Shown: positions 8,496 through 16,930 of the stretch, piece by piece
Position numbering within the stretch: the stretch's first letter is position 1
Layout: every line of letters starts with the position of its first letter
Assembly: GCA_023480885.1 (NCBI GenBank)
Contig: JAMCWX010000019.1
Span: 1 to 48,375 of the forward strand
Reading direction: 5' to 3'
Length of the DNA stretch: 48,375 nucleotides
Origin: Chloroflexota bacterium
Lineage (GTDB): Bacteria; Chloroflexota; UBA6077; FW602-bin22; JACPRP01
Made by a program: the position numbers and the translations under genes
The notes under the pieces: generated by a model
Seen by the model: only the letters and a program-made list of their open reading frames with translations
What the model was told of the DNA's origin: nothing
Databases searched by the model: none

Positions 8496-9206
8496 ATGAC
8501 GCTAGTGGTAAAGGACCTTAACGTAGCGTACGGCGACACCCAGGTGCTCTGGGACATTAACATCAGCGTTGCCAAAGGCGAAGTGATAGCCCTCGTAGGA
8601 TCGAACGGAGCCGGCAAGACCACGCTGCTGAGGACCATCTCGGGCCTAAACAGACCAAAGAGCGGGCAGATCTCGATCAATGGACAGGACCTGACTCAAG
8701 CAACTCCTGCCCAGAGAGTTCGACTTGGTGTTGCCCACGTGCCGGAGGGCCGCCAGCTCTTCGCGGGCCTCGGGGTTCGAGAAAACATCTTGATCGGCGC
8801 CTATCTGAGGACGGCCGGCCAGGAGGTCCGACGCGACCTGGATTTCATGTTCGAGACCTTTCCAGAGGTGGCGGCGCGACGTAACCAGCAAGCAGGCACA
8901 TTAAGTGGGGGAGAGCAGCAAATGGTGGCCCTTGCCAGAGGGCTTATGAGCCGGCCGCAAGTGCTCCTCATCGACGAGCTTTCATTGGGATTGGCTCCAG
9001 TCGTGGTGGAAAAGCTCTTCAATTTGATTAGGAACGTGCAAAAGGAACTGGGCATCGGCGTGCTGGTCGTGGAACAGGACGTGGAGATGGCCTTTGAAAT
9101 GGCGGATCGCGGGTACATACTCGATACGGGAATGATCGTCAAAGAAGGTCGAGGGGAGGAGCTCCTTGGGGATGACGCTATTAGGAAAGCCTACCTCGGC
9201 ATATAG
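8496..9206 (+). CDS. livF: ABC transporter ATP-binding protein LivF
   Basis: 236 residues from ATG 8496 with GGGGAG about 8 nt upstream; the frame is open earlier but that part overlaps livG. Walker A GSNGAGKTT (about 35-43), signature LSGGEQQMVALARGL near 135, Walker B VLLIDELSLGL near 157, switch histidine replaced by Gln in VVEQDVEMA as is normal for LivF. Length and the HVPEGRQLFAGLGVRENI segment are typical of the family. It is the second ATPase of the importer. The next gene starts 57 nt later in the same direction, linking transport with the second hydroxylase set. Confidence 0.93.
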   Translation: MTLVVKDLNVAYGDTQVLWDINISVAKGEVIALVGSNGAGKTTLLRTISGLNRPKSGQISINGQDLTQATPAQRVRLGVAHVPEGRQLFAGLGVRENILIGAYLRTAGQEVRRDLDFMFETFPEVAARRNQQAGTLSGGEQQMVALARGLMSRPQVLLIDELSLGLAPVVVEKLFNLIRNVQKELGIGVLVVEQDVEMAFEMADRGYILDTGMIVKEGRGEELLGDDAIRKAYLGI

Positions 9207-9263
9207 AGGTGCTTCAGCGGTCTGAAGCCGCCGCACGGTGCCAAACAGAGGGGGAGACTAAAC

Positions 9264-11561
9264 GTGTCGGATTACCGCGTAATTGGTCGGAGTTTCCCGA
9301 TGATCGATGCTCGAGAGAAGGTCACCGGCAAGCTCGAATACGGGACGGATGTGGTGCTGCCGGGCATGCTGCATGGCAAGGTTTTGCGCAGTCCACTGCC
9401 CCACGCCCGCATCCTGAATATTGATGTTTCCAAAGCCCTCAGGCTGCTTGGGGTGAGGACGGTGGTCACCGGCGCCGATGCTCCGGCGATGCCGTACACA
9501 GTAGCGGGCCAGGTGCTTTACGATGAACATCTATTGGCGCGTGAGAAGGTGCGCTACATAGGCGACGAGGTCGCAGCGGTCGCGGCCACCGACCCGGACG
9601 TTGCCGAGGAAGCCGTCAGCCTCATTGAAGTTGAGTATGAGCCTTTGCCGGCGGTTTTCGATCCTGAGGAGGCCATGCAGGAGGGCGCACCTCTCGTCCA
9701 CGAGGCCCACGGCTCGAACATTGCCAACTACATGAACTTCAGCAGAGGCGATGTCGAGGCTGCTTTTGCCAGGGCCGACGCTATTTATGAGGGGCGCTAC
9801 GTCACCAATCTGCAGCACCACGGCTACATCGAACCTCACTCGGCTGTCGCTGAGTGGGACAGTTCAGGGCGACTGACGCTCTACATTCCAATGCAGGCCC
9901 CGACACTGGCTCGGATGACTTACGCCAGCGCGCTTGGAATCTCGCCAGAACGAATTCGCGTCGTGCAGTGCCATATAGGCGGCGCCTTTGGAGGGAAGTT
10001 GGAGTATAAGCTCCACCCCTTGTGCGCGCTGGTGGCATTGAAGGCGGGTCGCCCTGTCAAGATGGTGAACACGCGTCGCGAGGAGTTCACGGCGTCGCTG
10101 CCGCGGATGCCAATGGTCATGTACATCAAGGTCGCAGGATTGGCCGATGGGACTATCATCGGCAAGTCGCTTCGCGTCGTCGCCGACAACGGAGCGTACA
10201 ACAACTATGGCCCTGGTATTATGCTAAGTGCCCTGCTGCGGCACGACAATCTGTACCGTATCCCCAACCTGCACGCCGAGGGAATTCTCCTCTATACGAA
10301 TAAGGTAGCCACTGGCCCCTTCCGCGGGTTTGGCAATCCCCAGGGCATCTTCGCTTTCGAATCTGCCCTGGATATGCTGGCCGAAAAGCTTGGAGTTGAT
10401 CCCGTCGGCCTTCGATTGAAGAACGCGTCTCAGAAAGACGATCTGACGTCCCACGGCTGGAAGTTGAGTAGCTGCGGCCTATCCGAGTGCATCCGGTCTG
10501 CTGCCGGAGCAGTGAACTGGACAGGGAAGCGCGGCGCGCACGGCACAGGCCGAAAGCGCCGCGGAGTGGGTATCGCCTGCTGCCTCCACGTGTCAGGAAA
10601 CCGATCCTTCCTGCCTTTCTTTGACGGGTCGTCGGCCTATATACGGATCAATCAGGAGGGCAAGGCGAAGATCTTCACCTCGGAAACTGATCTGGGGCAA
10701 GGCTCCCGAACGACGTTTGCGCAAATCGCCGCCGAGGAGATTGGCCTCAATGTGGAGGACATAGCGGTGGCGCTGGTTGATACCGACATCAGCCCTCACG
10801 GAATGGGCACCTGGGGCGATCGAGCGACAACGCTGGGAGGTAACGCGATACGGGCGGCGGCGATCGACGCACGACGTCAGTTGAACGAGATCGCAGCCGC
10901 GGACCTGGAGGCGAACCCGAAGGACATCGTGGCGGAGAATGGCCGACTGTACGTTGCAGGCGCTCCGGATCGCTCAATCACGATCGCAGAGGCAGCGAAG
11001 ATCTTCTCCTACAAGCAGGCTGGCGCTATTCTTACGGGCCAGGGCAGCTACGTTCCCGACGACATAGTCAGCGTGATCGACCCGAAGACGAAGTACGGCA
11101 ACATCTCGGTGGCGTATCCTTACGCAGTGCAGGCCGTCGAGGTGGAGGTCGACACGCAGACCGGCGAGATCGAAATCCTGAATCTTGCGGCGGCGCACGA
11201 TCTGGGCCGCGTGATTAACCCCTCGGCTGCGCGAGGCCAGGTGGAAGGCGCGGTTGCTCAGGGAATCGGCTACGGGCTGACGGAAGAGATGAAAGTAGAA
11301 AACGGGAAGGTCCGAAATGCGAGCTTCAAGCGCTACGACGTACTTCGGGCGCCTGACATGCCGAAGATGACGATCGAGTTTGTGGAGTCCAATGATCCCA
11401 ACGGCCCATTTGGCGCCAAGGGACTCGCCGAGCCGGCCCTGAACCCGACTGCGACTGCCATTGCGAACGCCGTCCACGATGCCATCGGCGTGCGCTTGCA
11501 TGAACTGCCTCTCACTCCAGAAAGGGTGCTTGTGGCCTTGAGGAAGAAAACGGAAGTGTGA
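9264..11561 (+). CDS. Molybdopterin-binding large subunit, xanthine dehydrogenase family (copy 2)
   Basis: 765 residues, GTG start 4 nt after GGGGGAGA-type sequence. Seen: N-terminal hammerhead domain (YRVIGRSFPMIDAREKVTG), molybdopterin loop GGAFGGK near 237, arginine motif FRGFGNPQ near 350, TDLGQGSRTTFAQIAAEEIG near 475, catalytic-glutamate motif GAKGLAEPALNP near 717. No CO dehydrogenase-type cysteine loop. It is very similar along its whole length to copy 3 (13001-15406), so the two arose by duplication, and they flank the FAD and Fe-S genes. Both could share one S and one M subunit as alternative catalytic subunits, or form a hetero-oligomer. Substrate unknown. Confidence 0.9.
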   Translation: MSDYRVIGRSFPMIDAREKVTGKLEYGTDVVLPGMLHGKVLRSPLPHARILNIDVSKALRLLGVRTVVTGADAPAMPYTVAGQVLYDEHLLAREKVRYIGDEVAAVAATDPDVAEEAVSLIEVEYEPLPAVFDPEEAMQEGAPLVHEAHGSNIANYMNFSRGDVEAAFARADAIYEGRYVTNLQHHGYIEPHSAVAEWDSSGRLTLYIPMQAPTLARMTYASALGISPERIRVVQCHIGGAFGGKLEYKLHPLCALVALKAGRPVKMVNTRREEFTASLPRMPMVMYIKVAGLADGTIIGKSLRVVADNGAYNNYGPGIMLSALLRHDNLYRIPNLHAEGILLYTNKVATGPFRGFGNPQGIFAFESALDMLAEKLGVDPVGLRLKNASQKDDLTSHGWKLSSCGLSECIRSAAGAVNWTGKRGAHGTGRKRRGVGIACCLHVSGNRSFLPFFDGSSAYIRINQEGKAKIFTSETDLGQGSRTTFAQIAAEEIGLNVEDIAVALVDTDISPHGMGTWGDRATTLGGNAIRAAAIDARRQLNEIAAADLEANPKDIVAENGRLYVAGAPDRSITIAEAAKIFSYKQAGAILTGQGSYVPDDIVSVIDPKTKYGNISVAYPYAVQAVEVEVDTQTGEIEILNLAAAHDLGRVINPSAARGQVEGAVAQGIGYGLTEEMKVENGKVRNASFKRYDVLRAPDMPKMTIEFVESNDPNGPFGAKGLAEPALNPTATAIANAVHDAIGVRLHELPLTPERVLVALRKKTEV

Positions 11562-11628
11562 ACCTGGGCGGCTCACTTGCCATTCCGGGCAGAGAGACGC
11601 CATATGACGGACACTGAGGAGGAACACA

Positions 11629-12492
11629 TTGCGCGACTTCGAGTATTGTCGACCACAGAGCCTTAAGGAGGCCGTTACCGTCCTGGCTGAAAAAGGCAAA
11701 GGTGCCTACCCGCTGGCTGGAGGCACAGACATTTTGATCGAATTGAAGCGCAGACGCCTGCCAGCGTCCTGCCTAGTCGATATCAAGGCAATCCCTGAAC
11801 TGCGCGGCATTGAGCGCGAAGGAGATGCCTTGCGCATCGGTGCCCTCACGACTCACAGCGAGCTGCTCGGTTCCTCGTTAATTCAGGAAACAGTCCCTGT
11901 GATCGCCCATGCTGCGAGGCAGATGGCCTTCCCTGAGATACGGAACCGCGGTACTATCGGTGGAAACATCTGCAATGCCTACCCCGCCGCCGACCTCGTA
12001 CCCCCGCTCATAGCGCTGGGGAGCAGTGTGCTCCTCGCTAGCGCCAGCGGACAGAGAGAGGTAGGCGTCGCGGAGTTCGTGCTTGGCTCACGACAGATAG
12101 CGATATTGCCAGGCGAAGTGCTGGTAGCGGTCAAGGTGCCCGTGCCTGTGAGCAACGCGGCGTGCGCTTACGCTCGTGCCAGCACGCGGAAGACAGGAGG
12201 CATCGCCGCCACTTCCGCCGCTGCCTACCTGTCTGCCGATGGGGGCGTCTGCCGGCAGGCGCGCATCGTCCTGGGAGCTATCGAGGCGAAACCCAGGTTT
12301 GTGGCCGAAGCTGCAGGCTATCTGGAAGGAACGTCTATCAGCGAGGACGTTGCGAAGGCCGCGGCGAAGATGAGCGTCAGCGGGCTATCGCCGATAGTTG
12401 ACCCGCGGCTTTCCGTTCAATACCGCAGTTATATGACTGAGCTTATGGTTCGACAAGCTGTGCTAGAGGCATGGGCGGAGGTTAATCGCTAA
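11629..12492 (+). CDS. FAD-binding subunit of molybdenum hydroxylase (CoxM type)
   Basis: 287 residues, TTG start 5 nt after GAGGAGGA. FAD-binding motifs are present: AGGTDILIELK (about 31-41) and the RNRGTIGGNICNAYPAADLVPPL segment (about 105-127), both characteristic of the CoxM/XDH FAD domain; the C-terminal CO-dehydrogenase flavoprotein domain follows from about 175. There are no extra cysteines of the type that would form the additional 4Fe-4S cluster of 4-hydroxybenzoyl-CoA reductase beta subunits. It overlaps the next gene by one base (TAATG). It receives electrons from the [2Fe-2S] subunit and passes them to an unknown acceptor. Confidence 0.92.
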   Translation: MRDFEYCRPQSLKEAVTVLAEKGKGAYPLAGGTDILIELKRRRLPASCLVDIKAIPELRGIEREGDALRIGALTTHSELLGSSLIQETVPVIAHAARQMAFPEIRNRGTIGGNICNAYPAADLVPPLIALGSSVLLASASGQREVGVAEFVLGSRQIAILPGEVLVAVKVPVPVSNAACAYARASTRKTGGIAATSAAAYLSADGGVCRQARIVLGAIEAKPRFVAEAAGYLEGTSISEDVAKAAAKMSVSGLSPIVDPRLSVQYRSYMTELMVRQAVLEAWAEVNR

Positions 12493-12998
12493 TGCGCTAC
12501 GAGATAACAGTTAAGGTCAACGGTGAGGATTACGAGGCGTACATTCCAGCGCGAAGAACGTTGCTCGACTTTCTGCGAGACGATCTGGGCTTGAGGGGCA
12601 CAAAGAAGGGGTGCGACGAAGGCGACTGCGGCAGTTGCGTTGTCCTTCTTGATGGCACGCCCGTCAATTCTTGCATGGTGCTGGCCGTCGAGGTGAACGG
12701 GCGCGAGGTGACGACGATCGAGGGGTTGGCCAAGGGCGACGAGTTGCATCTTGTGCAGCGTGCCTTCGTCGAGCAAGGGGCTATCCAGTGCGGCTATTGC
12801 ACGCCTGGAATGGTTCTGGCGGGGAAAGCCCTTCTCGACGTCAACCCTCACCCAACCACGACGGAGATCAAGGAGGCTATCTCAGGGCACCTTTGCCGAT
12901 GCACAGGCTACGGAGCTATCGTCGAGGCGATTCAGGCTGCCGCCGAGTCAATGGACGGCGGACAGCGCGCGAGCGGCAAGACGGGGAGGAGCGACTAG
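12492..12998 (+). CDS. [2Fe-2S] subunit of molybdenum hydroxylase (CoxS/XdhC type, copy 2)
   Basis: 168 residues, ATG in a TAATG overlap with the FAD subunit gene. Cysteines C41, C46, C49, C61 (GCDEGDCGSC) and C100, C103, C135, C137 (QCGYC, LCRCTGY) would bind two [2Fe-2S] clusters, in the same positions as copy 1. The C-terminal tail after about residue 150 is slightly longer and polar. Only 2 nt separate it from large-subunit copy 3. Order here is L-M-S-L, unlike the M-L-S order of the first set. Confidence 0.93.
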   Translation: MRYEITVKVNGEDYEAYIPARRTLLDFLRDDLGLRGTKKGCDEGDCGSCVVLLDGTPVNSCMVLAVEVNGREVTTIEGLAKGDELHLVQRAFVEQGAIQCGYCTPGMVLAGKALLDVNPHPTTTEIKEAISGHLCRCTGYGAIVEAIQAAAESMDGGQRASGKTGRSD

Positions 12999-13000
12999 AG

Positions 13001-15406
13001 ATGGCCGGATTCAACATTATTGGCAAGGGCGTGCCGCTGATCGACGCTCGTGAGAAGGTCACCGGCAAGCTCGAATATGGGACGGACATGGTGTTGCCAG
13101 GGATGTTGCACGGCAAGGTGCTGCGCAGTCCACTGCCTCACGCCCGCGTCCTGAGTATCGATGTTTCGAAGGCGTTGAGATTATCCGGGGTGCGAGCCAT
13201 TGCGACGGCCGCAGATGCTCCGACTGCACCTTTCACAGTTCCGGGACAGACTTTGGATGACGAACTGCTGTTCGCCAGGGACAAGGTTCGCTTTATTGGC
13301 GACGAAGTCGCCGCTGTGGCGGCCGCGGATTTGGACACGGCTGAGGAGGCCATCAGCCTTATCGAGGTGGAATATGAGCCTCTGCCCGGTGTCTTCGACC
13401 CTGAAGATGCCTTGAAGGAAGGGGCACCACTGGTGCACGAGGAGCATGGCTCGAACATTGCCAACCGCCAGAAATTCGGGAGGGGTGACTTCGATGCAGC
13501 GCTCGCCAGGGCAGATGTTGTTTACGAGGGCCGCTTTGTCACCTCGCTGGTGCATCAGGGATACCTGGAGCCTCATGGCGTCGTAGCCTCCTGGGACAGT
13601 TCGGGGCGTGTGACGCTGTATCTTCCCATCCAGACGCCAGTTATGGTCCGAATGTCGTACGCAAGGGCGTTGGGTATCTCGGAGGATCGCATTCGCGTCA
13701 TTCAATATCCGCTGGGTGGTGGATTCGGTGGCAAGCAAGAATGCAAAATTCACCCGATTTGCGCACTGTTGGCGAAAAAAACGGAAAAGCCGGTCCGAAT
13801 GGCCAACACGCGTCGGGATGAGTTTATCGCTTCGCTGCCACGATTGCCGATGATCATCAACATGAAGATCGCCGGATCGTCCGATGGCACTCTTCTAGGA
13901 AAATCCATTCGTATCATCGCCGACAATGGGGCCTATACCAACTATGCTCCGGCCATAATGTATAGCGCGCTGATGAGGCACGATAACCTGTATCGCATAC
14001 CGAACCTTCTGGCTGAAGGGCTACTTGTCTATACCAACAAGATTCCCACAGGACCATTCCGCGGATTCGGCAACACTCAGGCACACTTTGCTTTTGAGTC
14101 GGCGATCGACATGTTCGCGGCGAAAATAGGGATGGACCCCGCCGAATTGCGGTTGAAGAATGCGCGCCAGAAAGGCGACGTGACGCCGCACGGATGGAAG
14201 CTAGGTAGCTGTGGCCTATCGGAGTGCATTCAGGAGGCCATGAATGACGCAGGATGGAAGGAGAAGCGTGGAAATGCTGGGACCGGACGAAAGCGGCACG
14301 GCATAGGCATCGCGTGCTGCCTCCACGTGTCTGGGAACCGTGCGGTCATGCCCGCCTTCGATGGGTCGTCGTCTTACATTCGCATCAACCAGGCAGGTAA
14401 GGCTCTCGTCTTTACATCAGAGACCGACCTTGGCCAGGGCGCGCGCACGACGTTTGCGCAGATAGCCGCCGAGAGGATCGGCCTTCGCGTGGAGGATGTG
14501 AACGTTGCTCTAGTCGACACTGATACGAGCCCTCATGGCTGGGGCACTTGGGGCGACAGAGCGACGACGTTGGGAGGGAACGCTGTTCTGGCCGCAGCCG
14601 AAGACGCCAGACGCCAACTGGTCGAGATCGCGGCTGCCAAGCTGGAGGCGAATCCTCAGGACATAGTGGGCGAGAACGGCCGGCTTTACGTTGCCGGCGC
14701 TCCCAACCGCTCGATCATGATCGCGGAAGCTGCGAAGGCATTCTCTTATAGCAAGTCTGGCGCTATTTTGACTGGCCAGGGCAGCTACGTCCCTGATGAC
14801 ATCGTCAGCGTGCCTGATCCCGTCAACAAATATGGGAACGTGTCGGTGGCCTATCCATTTGCGGCTCAAGTTGCCGAGGTAGAAGTGGATTTGGATACCG
14901 GTGAGGTGAATATCCTCAGACTTACCGCTGTTCACGATTTGGGGCGCATAATCAACCCGAAGGGAGCGCGTGGCCAGGTGATAGGCGCTGTCGCGCAGGG
15001 CATCGGCTTCGCGATGACGGAAGAGATGAAGACGGAGAATGGGAAGGTCCTGAATGCCAGCTTCAAACGCTACGATGTGTTGCGGGCGCCAGATATGCCC
15101 GAGATGTCCGTCGGATTCGTGGAGACCGTCGATCCTAACGGGCCGTACGGCGCAAAAGGGCTTGGCGAGCCAGCGCTGAATCCGACGGCTCCGGCCATCG
15201 CCAACGCCATTTACGATGCTGTTGGAATACGGTTCCACGAGTTGCCGATCACGCCCGAGAAGGTGCTGGCAGCGCTAAGAAGAAAAGGTAGAAGGACTCA
15301 ACAACCCCGACATTGCCGCGCGCCTCGTGGTCAGCCGCTCCACCGTGAAATTCCACCTCAGCAGCATCCTCTCCAAGCTGGGCGTCCGCAGCCGCACCGA
15401 CTCTAA
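13001..15406 (+). CDS. Molybdopterin-binding large subunit, xanthine dehydrogenase family (copy 3), with foreign C-terminal tail
   Basis: ATG at 13001 follows GGGGAGGA and aligns with copy 2; the frame is open another 330 nt upstream across the Fe-S gene, which is not used. Residues 1-765 parallel copy 2 (molybdopterin loop GGGFGGK, FRGFGNTQ, TDLGQGARTTFAQ, GAKGLGEPALNP with the catalytic Glu). The homologous part ends with KVLAALRRKG near 15288; the remaining ~38 residues are not homologous to the family, and they translate in the wrong frame a stretch that in another frame is a LuxR-type helix-turn-helix. So the native stop was lost by recombination and the protein now runs into foreign DNA. 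The catalytic core is intact, so it is probably still active. Confidence 0.87.
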   Translation: MAGFNIIGKGVPLIDAREKVTGKLEYGTDMVLPGMLHGKVLRSPLPHARVLSIDVSKALRLSGVRAIATAADAPTAPFTVPGQTLDDELLFARDKVRFIGDEVAAVAAADLDTAEEAISLIEVEYEPLPGVFDPEDALKEGAPLVHEEHGSNIANRQKFGRGDFDAALARADVVYEGRFVTSLVHQGYLEPHGVVASWDSSGRVTLYLPIQTPVMVRMSYARALGISEDRIRVIQYPLGGGFGGKQECKIHPICALLAKKTEKPVRMANTRRDEFIASLPRLPMIINMKIAGSSDGTLLGKSIRIIADNGAYTNYAPAIMYSALMRHDNLYRIPNLLAEGLLVYTNKIPTGPFRGFGNTQAHFAFESAIDMFAAKIGMDPAELRLKNARQKGDVTPHGWKLGSCGLSECIQEAMNDAGWKEKRGNAGTGRKRHGIGIACCLHVSGNRAVMPAFDGSSSYIRINQAGKALVFTSETDLGQGARTTFAQIAAERIGLRVEDVNVALVDTDTSPHGWGTWGDRATTLGGNAVLAAAEDARRQLVEIAAAKLEANPQDIVGENGRLYVAGAPNRSIMIAEAAKAFSYSKSGAILTGQGSYVPDDIVSVPDPVNKYGNVSVAYPFAAQVAEVEVDLDTGEVNILRLTAVHDLGRIINPKGARGQVIGAVAQGIGFAMTEEMKTENGKVLNASFKRYDVLRAPDMPEMSVGFVETVDPNGPYGAKGLGEPALNPTAPAIANAIYDAVGIRFHELPITPEKVLAALRRKGRRTQQPRHCRAPRGQPLHREIPPQQHPLQAGRPQPHRL

Positions 15407-15417
15407 TGAGTTAAGCG
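15291..15417 (+). pseudogene. LuxR-family helix-turn-helix fragment
   Basis: In the frame beginning at 15291 the sequence reads EGLNNPDIAARLVVSRSTVK followed by a helix ending KLGVRSR, which is the C-terminal DNA-binding domain of LuxR/NarL regulators (GL-x-N-x-EIA...TVK-x-H-x-x-x-I-x-x-KLGV). No start codon, receiver or sensor domain precedes it: it begins inside the 3' end of the large-subunit gene in a different frame. It is a remnant of a regulator truncated at the recombination junction. Confidence 0.75.
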
Positions 15418-15595
15418 CCTGCCCGGTGGTACGCATCCGAGCTCCGCCTCCAAGACGATCACCAGGGCGTCGGGCAGTGACATGCGGTAAAGTATCCTGT
15501 TGATCGCTGGGATGATTATCAGGACATATTAGCTGGTTGTCAATCCCCAGTTTGTCTCAGCAACTGCACATGGGATTGCAGAAACACGCCCAGCC

Positions 15596-15968
15596 GTCAT
15601 TAAGAACGGCATTCTGCTGGTCGATTACACGAACACGCTTCGCGCGTGGCAAGCTGCGATTCGAGGCCATCGTGGAAGCTGGCCCGGCGCGGCTTCGCCC
15701 GATCCTAATGACGACGGCGGCGATGGTAATGGCCATGCTGCCAACAGCGCTCCAGCTCGGGCAAGGCGCGGAGTCGCGGTCATCTATGGCTGTGATGATC
15801 ATCGGTGGCCCGATCAGCTCTACCTTGCTCGCGCTGGTGCTCGTCCCAGTCGTTTACACTTTGTTCGACGACGTTCAAGTATGGCTTCGCAAGAAGCTAT
15901 TTCGCACATCGATTCGGCACGCGCGCCGTTCTGCGCGCCTTGACAGTAGCCGCCATCTGTCCTATTAA
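15596..15968 (+). pseudogene. RND (AcrB/MdtB-type) efflux pump C-terminal remnant, frameshifted
   Basis: From 15596 one frame reads VIKNGILLVDYTNTLR, the start of the penultimate conserved region of RND pumps. After a frameshift near 15643 the next frame continues RFEAIVEAGPARLRPILMTT and then a helix-rich segment ending LALVLVPVVYTLFDD, the usual end of these transporters. The N-terminal ~900 residues are missing, so the gene is dead. With the LuxR fragment it shows that foreign or rearranged DNA was joined behind the hydroxylase operon. The stretch between the two remnants (15418-15595) shows nothing recognisable. Confidence 0.78.
15940..15968 (+). promoter_or_regulatory. Sigma70-type promoter for the TatD-like gene
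   Basis: TTGACA at 15940-15945, 17-bp spacer, TATTAA at 15963-15968; predicted start of transcription near 15975, 29 nt before the ATG at 16004. It overlaps the end of the RND remnant. Confidence 0.6.
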
Positions 15969-16003
15969 GTAAGTAAAATCCTTACCAAAGGGGAGGCCAA
16001 ACG

Positions 16004-16777
16004 ATGAGGATATTGGACGCCCACACTCACGTCGACACGCGTGGCCTTGGCGACCTGCAAACGCTTGCCCTGTTCGGCCTCGAGGCGCTGGTGACGTGCG
16101 CCCACGACGCGCTTCCCTATTCTGCTCCCGAAAGCTTGCTCGACCACTTCGAGAGGCTGCTAGATTTCGACTGCCGCCGCTTGAGGTCCAGTGCCATCGC
16201 TCCTTACGTTGCCCTCGGCGTGCATCCCAGAGGCATACCGAAGCGCGATGTAAAGCAGGTTCTGGATAAGCTGCCTCTTCTCCTGACCAGGCAGCCTGTG
16301 GTTGCCGTGGGTGAGATAGGTCTGCAGGACGATACAGATGAAGAACGCGAAGTCTTTCGGTCCCAACTGGAAATCGCCAGACAGTTGAACATGCCATGCG
16401 TGGCGCATACCCCTGCAGGAGATAAGGCAGCCGTTACCAGCGAAATTCTGTCCATCGTCGATGCGGTTGGAATCGACAAGTCCCTGATCCTGATCGACCA
16501 CGTCGACGAGCGGAACTTCGACCTGGTGAGAGACTCAGGCTGCTGGATAGGGCTTACGGTGCAATCCGGCAAGCTATCTGAAGAGCGCGCTGCCGCGCTC
16601 GTGGAGGTAGGAGACAGAGACCGCATCGTCCTCGACTCTGACCTGGCGTCGAGCAGCAGCGAGTTGCTTGCTCTGCCAAAGACGATTCTGGAGTTAAGAA
16701 AGCGCGGCCTGCCGCGCCCGGAAATCGAAAAAGTAGCATTCGACAACGCGTGCAGGCTCTATCGAGTAAACCTCTGA
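16004..16777 (+). CDS. TatD-related metal-dependent hydrolase (TIM-barrel)
   Basis: 257 residues, ATG after AAAGGGGAGG. Starts RILDAHTHVDTRG, the HxH metal motif of the amidohydrolase/TatD superfamily; further expected ligands are seen as GVHPRGIP (about 67), VAVGEIGLQD (about 99-108), VAHTPAG (about 133) and IDHVDERN (about 165), with DSD near 210. It resembles the archaeal-type 'predicted metal-dependent hydrolase' branch more than canonical TatD, which is encoded separately at 35896-36699. Substrate unknown; superfamily members hydrolyse DNA ends, phosphoesters or amides. Apparently monocistronic, convergent with the next gene. Confidence 0.75.
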   Translation: MRILDAHTHVDTRGLGDLQTLALFGLEALVTCAHDALPYSAPESLLDHFERLLDFDCRRLRSSAIAPYVALGVHPRGIPKRDVKQVLDKLPLLLTRQPVVAVGEIGLQDDTDEEREVFRSQLEIARQLNMPCVAHTPAGDKAAVTSEILSIVDAVGIDKSLILIDHVDERNFDLVRDSGCWIGLTVQSGKLSEERAAALVEVGDRDRIVLDSDLASSSSELLALPKTILELRKRGLPRPEIEKVAFDNACRLYRVNL

Positions 16778-16930
16778 TGCTTGATCACGACCGTCAAAGA
16801 TGGAGGCAAGACCGTATTCTTCTCTCCCGTTCAGCGGTCTCAGGGGCAGACAGGGATCGCCCACGATATCGGAACTGCCGAAAGCGGTCCTCTTGATGCT
16901 GGCTGTTCGCCCCTGGACTCTGGGAGAGTG

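Noticed and set aside
12671..13000. Long N-terminal extension of the third large subunit
   Set aside because: Translates the Fe-S subunit gene in a wrong frame; the ATG at 13001 aligns with copy 2 and has a Shine-Dalgarno.
16835..16920. Terminator between the TatD-like gene and the carboxypeptidase
   Set aside because: CAGGGGC and GCCCCTG can pair but are about 70 nt apart with no T-run, so support is too weak.
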